Of a stretch of 21,178 nucleotides of DNA, positions 6,833 to 11,757 are shown one piece after another. The stretch is from a virus. Every line of letters starts with the position of its first letter. Within the stretch, counting starts at the first letter, position 1. The notes beneath the pieces are model-generated. The model was not told the origin of the DNA. It made no database searches and worked only from the letters and a program-made list of their open reading frames with translations. The stretch is from IMG/VR virus record IMGVR_UViG_3300048591_000173, positions 1 to 21,178 of that record; one strand, given 5' to 3'. The translations under genes and the position numbers were made by a program.

Positions 6833-7184
6833 TGCGAGCTGGTCTGAGGTCGTGTCGCAGTTTCACGGGCACGGCGGGGCTCGTCAGGCGCTGGCCAACT
6901 GCCGCATCTGGGCGGAACGGTACGGGAAGCCGGACGAGGACTATCAGCGGTGCCGGGTCAAGCTGGAAAGCTGGTGCCACGCAACGCTGGGCGCGCACCT
7001 GGCCCGCATGGCTGAGATCGAGCCGCGGATGCTGACGGACGAGCTGCCGCGCTGCCACGGCCTGCCGATCACGGTCGTCCGTTGGGACGAGCGCATCGGC
7101 ATGATCGACGGGAAGCACCGGGCGAACTATGCGCTTCAGCATCCTGGCCTGTACGCGGTGCTGGTGATCGAGGCGCGCAAGTGA
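6810..7184 (+). CDS. ParB/sulfiredoxin-like protein of the glycosyltransferase cassette
   Basis: 124 residues starting at TTG 6810 behind a very good GGAGG site. The C-terminal third reads GLPITVVRWDERIGMIDGKH, then RANYALQHPGLYAVLVIEA. The I-D-G-K-H-R-A stretch followed by a strand is the signature of ParB N-domain/sulfiredoxin folds (D-G-x-H-R), where it binds nucleotide. The N-terminal part is helical with Cys30, Cys48, Cys56 and Cys82 and is not recognised. No DNA-binding helix-turn-helix is seen, so this is not a partition ParB. In its setting among glycosyltransferases a nucleotide-binding or NTP-using activity is plausible but unproven. It ends in a GTGA overlap with the next gene. Confidence 0.55.
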   Translation: MICLPLRDASWSEVVSQFHGHGGARQALANCRIWAERYGKPDEDYQRCRVKLESWCHATLGAHLARMAEIEPRMLTDELPRCHGLPITVVRWDERIGMIDGKHRANYALQHPGLYAVLVIEARK

Positions 7185-7837
7185 TCGTCTATACCGCGGT
7201 GTTCGGCAACACGGACCCGCTGTGTGAGCCTGCGGTCAAGACCGATGTTCGCATGGTCTGCTTCACGGACCAGCCGATCAAGTCAAGCCGGTGGGAGATC
7301 GTCAGGCTGCCGGTGTCCGAGGCGCCCAAGCGGGAGTCTCGCCGCTACAAGCAGCCGTCGCATCGGATCTTCCCCGATGCCGACCTGACCCTGTGGATCG
7401 ACTGCTGCTACACCCTGCTCATGGACCCGCGCGAGATCGCGGCCAGGAATCCGGGGCTGATCACCGCGTTCCGCCATCACCGCCGGGACCGGATCAAGGA
7501 CGAGGCCGAGGTCATCATCCGGTCCGGCAAGGGCAAGCGGGACGCGATCATGGCGCAGCTTGCCGCCTACCAGTCGGACGGGTGGGACACGGACGCGAAC
7601 CCCCAGCGGGCTATCCATTGCGGCGGCTTCCTGCTGCGCCGCCACACCCCGGAGGTGCGCGCCTTCAATGAGGCATGGCACCACGAAGTCCAGACCCGGA
7701 CCCTGCGGGATCAGATGTCCATCGATTACGTCGCGTCGAAAACCGGCGTGAAAATCGACAGGTTCACCGGGACATGTCGATCCAATCCCTATGCCCGGCT
7801 TGCGGTCATCCCGCGCAAGCCCACGAACGACTTCTAG
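7181..7837 (+). CDS. DUF616/TOD1-type glycosyltransferase
   Basis: 218 residues. The N-terminus VIVYTAVFGNTDPLCEP, then VRMVCFTDQ (23-31), SSRWEIVRLPV (35-45), SRRYKQPSHRIFPDADLTLW (53-72) and IDCC (73-76) follow the TOD1/MUCI70 (PF04765, DUF616) glycosyltransferase-like pattern: YTAxFGxxD, CFTD, W-x-I, a basic R-x-x-K-x-x-P-H segment and the W-I-D strand that usually holds the donor/metal site. A later GGFLLRRHTP and an RDQMSIDYV segment complete the fold. The start is GTG 7181 in a GTGA overlap with the preceding stop; upstream in-frame sequence is out-of-frame reading of the ParB-like gene. The next gene starts directly after its TAG. Sugar donor and acceptor are unknown. Confidence 0.8.
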   Translation: MIVYTAVFGNTDPLCEPAVKTDVRMVCFTDQPIKSSRWEIVRLPVSEAPKRESRRYKQPSHRIFPDADLTLWIDCCYTLLMDPREIAARNPGLITAFRHHRRDRIKDEAEVIIRSGKGKRDAIMAQLAAYQSDGWDTDANPQRAIHCGGFLLRRHTPEVRAFNEAWHHEVQTRTLRDQMSIDYVASKTGVKIDRFTGTCRSNPYARLAVIPRKPTNDF

Positions 7838-8521
7838 ATGCGAATCAGCCTGATCACCCCGACCGCTGACCAGCCGCTCGGGCTGAGCCTGCTGGAACGC
7901 TACATCGCCGCGCAGACCGTCAAGCCGGACGAGTGGATCGTGGCGGACGACGGCGACGTGCCGGCGACCCTGACCATGGGCCAGACGCACATCGTTCGGA
8001 AGCGGACGGAGCAGGGCGGCCGCAGTCTGGCGACCAACATGCTGGCGGCGCTTGAGGCCGTCACCGGCGACATCGTGATTGTGGCCGAGCATGACGACCT
8101 CTACCTGCCCAACCACATAGCCGAGTGCGTCAAGGGCTTGGCCAAGCAGGGGGCCTACGGGTGTCCGACCCTCTGCTACTACCACGTTCGCCTCCGGATA
8201 TGGGCTCAGATGAGAAACCGCGGTTCGGCGCTGTGCCAGACCGCCTTCCGGTCGAGCCTGATCCCGGACATGCGCCGATCCTGCGAAGCCGCCTACGCCG
8301 CCAACACCGGCTCGGTCGATTGGAAGTTCTGGGAGCCGCGGCAGCAACTGGCCAAGGGGCCGCAGACCGTCATCGGGATCAAGGGTCTGCCAGGGCGGGT
8401 TGGACTCGGCATCGGCCACCGCCCCAAGGACACCACGCAGCGCCGATGGAACAAGGACCCGCACATGATCAAGCTGAAGGAGTGGGCGGGAGCGCACTGG
8501 AAGGAATACGCCAAGTGCTGA
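7838..8521 (+). CDS. GT-A (family 2-like) glycosyltransferase
   Basis: 227 residues. The N-terminus RISLITPTADQPLGLSLLER, the strand EWIVADDGD (32-40), the run of substrate-loop residues RSLATNMLAALEAVTGD (62-78) and IVIVAEHDDLYLPNHI (79-94) are the standard GT-A elements. The EHDD at 84-87 is the DXD-type metal/nucleotide-sugar site. The C-terminal half (YYHVRLRIWAQM, NTGSVDWKFWE, LPGRVGLGIGHRP) is less typical and probably defines the acceptor. ATG directly abuts the preceding TAG, and the 3' end overlaps the next gene by 7 bases. Likely cytoplasmic, since no membrane segment is seen. The product sugar cannot be told from the sequence. Confidence 0.82.
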   Translation: MRISLITPTADQPLGLSLLERYIAAQTVKPDEWIVADDGDVPATLTMGQTHIVRKRTEQGGRSLATNMLAALEAVTGDIVIVAEHDDLYLPNHIAECVKGLAKQGAYGCPTLCYYHVRLRIWAQMRNRGSALCQTAFRSSLIPDMRRSCEAAYAANTGSVDWKFWEPRQQLAKGPQTVIGIKGLPGRVGLGIGHRPKDTTQRRWNKDPHMIKLKEWAGAHWKEYAKC

Positions 8522-9009
8522 TCACGCCGGAGTATCGGGAGCTGAACCGGGAGATGCACGCAAGGAAGGCCCGGTACGGAACCAGCGGCCACAAGTGGGC
8601 CAACTTCGTCACGTCCCTGGCCGCCATGACGGGCTCCGTTACGGTGCTGGACTACGGCTGCGGCAAGGGCACGCTGGCTGACGGTCTGACAGGGCTGACC
8701 GTGACGGGCTATGACCCTGCCATTCCAGGCAAGGACGCCATGCCTGGGCCTGCCGACATTGTGGTCTGCACGGACGTGCTTGAGCATGTCGAGCCTGAGT
8801 GTGTTGACGCGGTGATCGCGCATATCCGCTCGCTGACCAGAAAGGTGGCGTTGCTCCATGCCTGCTGTGTTGTCGGGGATCGTCTGCTTGCTGACGGCCG
8901 CCCGGCACATCTAACCGTCAAGCCTCCGGCCTGGTGGGCTTTCCGCATCGGCCGGCATGTTCCGGTCAAGTGCGGCGAGGACGAGTTCGCCTGCCTGATG
9001 CCCGCGTGA
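8515..9009 (+). CDS. Class I SAM-dependent methyltransferase (first)
   Basis: 164 residues from GTG 8515, with GGAAGGAA about 8 bases upstream. The N-terminus has ITPEYRELNREMHARKARYG then TSGHKWA. Motif I is VLDYGCGKGTLADGL (44-58), the acidic strand-2 region is GYDPAI (65-70), and PADIVVCTDVLEHVEPE (79-95) contains the post-motif-II helix. A late AHLTVKPPAWW (131-141) is common in phage methyltransferases of this type. It transfers methyl from SAM; the target is unknown. As it sits among glycosyltransferases, O- or N-methylation of a sugar is the natural guess. No DNA methyltransferase signature (DPPY or PC) is seen. Confidence 0.82.
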   Translation: MLITPEYRELNREMHARKARYGTSGHKWANFVTSLAAMTGSVTVLDYGCGKGTLADGLTGLTVTGYDPAIPGKDAMPGPADIVVCTDVLEHVEPECVDAVIAHIRSLTRKVALLHACCVVGDRLLADGRPAHLTVKPPAWWAFRIGRHVPVKCGEDEFACLMPA

Positions 9010-9494
9010 AGATCAACGCGGGGTGCGGTCGGCACAAGCTGCCGGGCTTCGTGAATGTCGACGTTCAGGGCGACCCGGACCTTACGGCCGACCTGCGCGC
9101 TATCCCGCTGCCGGACGGCTGCGCGGACGAGCTGCAGGCGATGCACGTCATCGAGCACTTCTACCTGTGGGAGACGCCCGCAGTCCTGACCGAATGGCGC
9201 CGGCTGCTGAAGCCAGGCGGCCGGCTGGTCCTTGAGCTGCCGAACCTTGAGGCGGCCTGCCGCAACGTCCTGGCCGGCCTGCCGGATCAGATGGGCCTAT
9301 GGCCTTTGTACGGCGACCCCAGCCACGCAGACCCGTTCATGTGCCACCGCTGGGCCTACACGCCCGCCAGCATCAAGGCCCTGCTCGCCGAGCACGGCTT
9401 CCGGTCGATCAAGATCCTGCCGCCGCAGACCCACGGGCGGCGGGCCAATCGCGACATGCGCGTGGAGGCGACCCGTGGCGACCATCCGCGTTGA
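9006..9494 (+). CDS. Class I SAM-dependent methyltransferase (second, type 11-like)
   Basis: 162 residues from GTG 9006, overlapping the preceding TGA as GTGA. INAGCGRHKLPGFVNVDV (3-20) is the motif I/II region of the small methyltransferases often found in glycan clusters (pattern LNxGCGxxxxxGxxNxD). LPDGCADELQAMHVIEHF (35-52) and LLKPGGRLVLELPN (67-80) follow in order. The short form lacks a separate target domain. The first methyltransferase and this one are different subfamilies rather than a recent duplication. The 3' end contains the ribosome site for the gp10-like gene and overlaps it by 20 bases, which locks the cassette into the structural operon. Confidence 0.82.
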   Translation: MKINAGCGRHKLPGFVNVDVQGDPDLTADLRAIPLPDGCADELQAMHVIEHFYLWETPAVLTEWRRLLKPGGRLVLELPNLEAACRNVLAGLPDQMGLWPLYGDPSHADPFMCHRWAYTPASIKALLAEHGFRSIKILPPQTHGRRANRDMRVEATRGDHPR

Positions 9495-9954
9495 GGGCCT
9501 GGCCGAACTTGGCCGCAGGCTCCGCGAGCTGCCGAAGGCCATTGCCGGAAAGGGTGGCGGCCCGCTGCGCTACGCCATCTTTCAGGCGGCCAAGGTCATC
9601 AAGGCGCAGGCCATCGCCAACGCGCCCGAGGACACCGGCCGGCTGAAGGCGAACATCGTCACGGCCCGGATGCGCAAGACGCCCGAGGGCCGCGAGGGCT
9701 ACTACATCGAGGTCCGCAGGAAGCGCCGGCACTACGCGCGCACCTCGGCCAATCGGCGCAAGGGGAGGGTCGGCAAGACCTACGAAACCCGCGACGCCTA
9801 CTACGGCATGTTCATTGAGTTCGGCACCGAGCGGAATCCGGCGCGGCCCTTCATGCGGCCGGCCTTCGACGCCAAGAAGGAACAGGCCGCCTATGCGTTC
9901 CGCGACGCGCTCAAGAAGGGGATCGAGATGGCCGTCAGGAAGATGAACAAGTGA
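9475..9954 (+). CDS. HK97 gp10-like head-tail/tail completion protein
   Basis: 159 residues from GTG 9475, with GGAGG (9464-9468) at 6 bases. It starts VATIRVEGLAELGRRLRELP. The hallmarks are APEDTGRLKANI (50-61), YYIEVRRKRRHYA (76-88), YYGMFIEFGTERNPARPFM (109-127) and RPAF (128-131). These match the HK97 gp10 family (PF04883; patterns APxDTGxLxxSI and YxxFxExGTxxxxAxPFxxPA), whose members act at the head-tail junction or tail end. This gene resumes the morphogenesis order after the cassette. Confidence 0.9.
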   Translation: MATIRVEGLAELGRRLRELPKAIAGKGGGPLRYAIFQAAKVIKAQAIANAPEDTGRLKANIVTARMRKTPEGREGYYIEVRRKRRHYARTSANRRKGRVGKTYETRDAYYGMFIEFGTERNPARPFMRPAFDAKKEQAAYAFRDALKKGIEMAVRKMNK

Positions 9955-10328
9955 CGCCGCCGATCCGCGACTGGATCGCGCTGGACCCGACGTGTGAGGC
10001 GTTGCTGCGCCATGACGGCCTACTGCGCGTGACGCTGAACGAGGTCCCGCAGGACAAGGCTGGTCAGCCGTTCCTTCCTGCCGTGGTCTATCAAGTCGTC
10101 ACCGGCATTTCGTTCAAGACCCTGGGCTGCCGGCCGACCATCGACAGCTACCGGCTTCAGCTTGACGCCTACGCCACGGACCAGCACACGGCACAGGCCG
10201 TGTTCGAGGCCGTGCGCAACGTGCTCGAAGGCTACGGCTACGTCGACCAAAGTTTCACCGAGCGAGACCCCGACACCCGCAACTGGCGCATCTCGTTCGA
10301 CTTCTCTAGCTGGCAACACCGCCAGTAA
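9951..10328 (+). CDS. Tail terminator/tail completion protein (DUF3168, gp17-like)
   Basis: 125 residues from GTG 9951 in a GTGA overlap. The features fit the DUF3168 family: an N-terminal helix with VPQDKAGQPFLPAVVYQVVT (32-51), a strand-helix-strand core (YRLQLDAYATDQHTAQAVFE and on to VRNVLEG), and a final strand RNWRISFDFSSW. These proteins cap the tail tube and bind the head connectors. Its position between a gp10-like protein and the tail tube is the standard one. A terminator follows. Confidence 0.82.
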   Translation: MTPPIRDWIALDPTCEALLRHDGLLRVTLNEVPQDKAGQPFLPAVVYQVVTGISFKTLGCRPTIDSYRLQLDAYATDQHTAQAVFEAVRNVLEGYGYVDQSFTERDPDTRNWRISFDFSSWQHRQ

Positions 10329-10355
10329 CCAATCGGCCTTCCAAGGCTGACACCG

Positions 10356-10384
10356 AAAGCCCGGCATCTCGCCGGGCTTTTTTT
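10356..10384 (+). terminator. Intrinsic terminator before the tail tube gene
   Basis: AAAGCCCGGC (10356-10365) pairs perfectly with GCCGGGCTTT (10371-10380) around ATCTC, and TTTT follows to 10384. This is a strong rho-independent terminator. A second inverted repeat with the same arm sequence follows at once (10387-10400). Confidence 0.88.
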
Positions 10385-10386
10385 AT

Positions 10387-10400
10387 GCCCGGCGCCGGGC
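10387..10400. repeat. Perfect 14-base palindrome sharing its arms with the terminator
   Basis: GCCCGGCGCCGGGC is fully self-complementary. Its halves are identical to the terminator arms at 10359-10365 and 10371-10377, so the two elements can pair in alternative ways. It lies 25 bases before the tail tube start, next to the AAGGAG ribosome site at 10411. Confidence 0.6.
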
Positions 10401-10425
10401 GAAACCTTGCAAGGAGATGGCCTAA

Positions 10426-10896
10426 ATGGCTGAGATCAAGACCCAAGGTAGCGAGCTGTACCTGCTCGATACCGACAATGCGACCGTCCTGAAGATCGCC
10501 TGCATCCGCGGTCTGAGTGGCGTCGGCGGACAGGCGTCCGACATCGACATCACCTGTCTGGACGACCTGAAGTCCCGCCGGTTCCTGCCGGGCCTGATCG
10601 ACAACGGGACGGCGACGTTCCAGATGGCGATCGACCTGGACTCGCCGGGCTACCTGCGACTTGGCGAGATCGTCGCCGGTGGCAACTACAAGTGGGCAGT
10701 CGGCTTCTCGAACGGGTTCGGCATCAATCCGACCTACGACGCCGGCCCGCCGGCCGACTTCGACTTCCCCACCGGCCGGTCGTGGATGACCTTCGAGGGC
10801 GGCGTCAACCAGCTGCAGCGTTCGGGCGAGATCGACTCGGTGTGGATGGCCGACATCTCGATCCGCGTGTCGGGCGACATCCTCGAAATCCCCTAA
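10426..10896 (+). CDS. Major tail tube protein
   Basis: 156 residues from ATG 10426, with AAGGAG (10411-10416) 9 bases upstream. The pattern fits tail tube proteins of long-tailed phages: MAEIKTQGSELYLLDTDN, IRGLSGVGGQASDIDITCLD, SRRFLPGLIDNGTATFQMAI, PGYLRLGEI, and a final ISIRVSGDILEIP strand pair (family patterns SDIDVTxLD and FxPGLxDxGxxSxxxxxD). The protein polymerises into hexameric rings around the tape measure. Position after the tail terminator and before the frameshifting chaperone is canonical. A terminator just upstream and a 109-base gap downstream suggest its mRNA level is controlled separately. Confidence 0.9.
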   Translation: MAEIKTQGSELYLLDTDNATVLKIACIRGLSGVGGQASDIDITCLDDLKSRRFLPGLIDNGTATFQMAIDLDSPGYLRLGEIVAGGNYKWAVGFSNGFGINPTYDAGPPADFDFPTGRSWMTFEGGVNQLQRSGEIDSVWMADISIRVSGDILEIP

Positions 10897-11005
10897 GCCC
10901 TGCAACGGCTTTCCCGTAACGGCTCCATGTCGGCCGGCTCTGGCTCTGCGGCTGTTTGCCGTGGCCAGCATCCGGAGTTCGGCCGGCACCTATGAGAGGC
11001 AAACC
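10897..11005 (+). other. Intergenic region between tail tube and chaperone
   Basis: This is the longest gap between genes in the window, at 109 bases. It contains a small hairpin (CGGC 10949-10952 with GCCG 10958-10961, with TGGC/GCCA at 10941-10944 and 10964-10967 as a possible outer stem) and two copies of TCGGCCGGC (10930-10938 and 10979-10987). AGAGG at 10995-10999 serves the next gene. I find no convincing -35/-10 pair. Confidence 0.5.
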
Positions 11006-11386
11006 ATGAGTTCACTGACTTTTTTCACCAACGCGGCCAAGTGCCCCCCCGTGCCCCGCACGATCAAGTACGAAGGAAAGGAGTACACGTTCCTCGTCAA
11101 AAAGCTGAACGCCGGAGAGGCGGAGTCTGTTGGAGAGAAGGCGTACGGAGTCGGCGATAAGAAGGGAAAGAAGGCCGGCAACTTCCGATCCCGATGGATC
11201 GCGTCAGCCATCCTTGATGAGGACGGAACCGACAGGTTTTCTCTGAATATTGTTATCGGATGGCCGAACGACCTGGCTAATGCCGTGTTTGCCGAGGTAG
11301 CCGAGGTGAACAACCTGACGCGCAAGGACGATGACGACGAGGACGACGCGGGGGAAGCCTCGCCCGAGACGACAGACTCCGACTGA
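11006..11386 (+). CDS. Tail assembly chaperone, short form (lambda gpG-like)
   Basis: 126 residues from ATG 11006, with AGAGG 6 bases upstream. The beginning SSLTFFTNAAKCPPVPRTIK and the segment EYTFLVKKLNAGEAESVGE resemble chaperones that coat the tape measure before tube assembly. The end is very acidic (DDDDEDD). Inside this end the frame runs over GGGGG at 11350-11354, where a -1 shift would enter the downstream frame. Position between tail tube and tape measure is diagnostic. The gene is visibly less GC-rich than its neighbours (for example TTTTTTCACC near the start and AATATTGTTATCGG at 11246-11259) and has a C7 run at 11044-11050. Confidence 0.82.
   Translation: MSSLTFFTNAAKCPPVPRTIKYEGKEYTFLVKKLNAGEAESVGEKAYGVGDKKGKKAGNFRSRWIASAILDEDGTDRFSLNIVIGWPNDLANAVFAEVAEVNNLTRKDDDDEDDAGEASPETTDSD
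11350..11356 (+). promoter_or_regulatory. Predicted -1 ribosomal frameshift site
   Basis: In the chaperone frame the codons are GCG GGG GAA. The tRNA on GGG (11351-11353) can slip back one base onto an identical GGG (11350-11352), after which the -1 frame continues GGA AGC. It resembles the lambda G GGA AAG site, but only the P-site pairing is perfect after the slip. The -1 frame is open only from 11335, so the shift must occur between 11335 and 11384. Confidence 0.65.
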
Positions 11387-11724
11387 TCTTCAAGATCGCT
11401 CGGGAGTACAACCGGACGCCTTCCGAGCTGATGGCGTCCGTGTCGCCTCGGGAGTTACAGTACCTGATGACCTTCCACTCAAGGGAAGGCTTCACGGTCG
11501 AACGCACGGAGCTGGCGATTGCCATGCTCACAAGCGTTCAGATCAACAAGGTGTCCAAGAAGAAGGTCAAGCCGAAAGACGTAATGGCCTACGCCGATCC
11601 GTGGCGTGAGATCAAGAACAAGATCGGGCCATCGCCGGACGACGACCAAACCGTCCGAGATGCGTTCTTCGGCAGCGGCCTGCGCGTTGTTCGCGTGGAC
11701 CGTGTAACGCGCCAACCAATCTAG
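11353..11724 (+). CDS. Tail assembly chaperone, frameshift extension (lambda gpT-like)
   Basis: About 123 residues read in the -1 frame relative to the chaperone gene. The protein would be a G-T fusion of about 239 residues. The conserved-looking segment RLIFKIAREYNRTPSELMAS starts at 11380. No ATG, GTG or TTG exists in this frame between its opening stop (11332-11334) and ATG 11431, which lies after that segment. Frameshifting is therefore the best way to make it. The T part continues with SPRELQYLMTFHSREGF and KPKDVMAYADPWREIKNK. In lambda, the fusion recruits tail tube protein to the chaperone-coated tape measure. If translated separately from ATG 11431 it would be 97 residues with a poor ribosome site. 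Confidence 0.75.
   Translation, partial: GSLARDDRLRLIFKIAREYNRTPSELMASVSPRELQYLMTFHSREGFTVERTELAIAMLTSVQINKVSKKKVKPKDVMAYADPWREIKNKIGPSPDDDQTVRDAFFGSGLRVVRVDRVTRQPI
11377..11406 (+). other. Stem-loop downstream of the frameshift site
   Basis: CTCCGA (11377-11382) can pair with TCGGGAG (11400-11406, one bulged G). Inside it TGATCT (11384-11389) pairs with AGATCG (11393-11398) around TCA, with one G-U pair, leaving one C-C mismatch between the stems. It begins about 20 bases after the slippery run, farther than usual for a stimulatory structure, and it spans the zero-frame stop codon. Confidence 0.4.
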
Positions 11725-11747
11725 CCCCTTCGGGGGCTTCTTTATTT
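11723..11747 (+). terminator. Intrinsic terminator after the chaperone genes
   Basis: AGCCCC (11723-11728) pairs with GGGGCT (11733-11738) around a TTCG tetraloop, followed by the T-rich run TCTTTATTT. It overlaps the stop codon of the frameshift extension and lies just before the ribosome site of the tape measure gene. Confidence 0.8.
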
Positions 11748-11757
11748 CGGAGACCTC

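Noticed and set aside
7283-8497. Minus-strand open frame (404 codons) over two glycosyltransferases
   Set aside because: Both plus-strand genes have clear family motifs; the antisense product shows only repetitive Arg/Gly/Val/Pro composition.
5500-9494. Cassette as an insertion element or integrated mobile unit
   Set aside because: No transposase, terminal inverted repeats or target duplication was seen at either border; both borders are overlapping genes.
10930-10987. Two copies of TCGGCCGGC as an operator pair
   Set aside because: The motif is a short, GC-rich string expected by chance in this genome, and similar CGGCCGG strings occur inside genes.
10956-10996. TTGCCG and TATGAG as a promoter before the chaperone gene
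   Set aside because: The spacing is 29 bases, far from the usual 16-18, and no better pair was found.
11044-11050. Run of seven C as a phase-variable switch in the chaperone gene
   Set aside because: Tail chaperones are essential and not known to be phase variable; a single short homopolymer in GC-rich DNA is expected.
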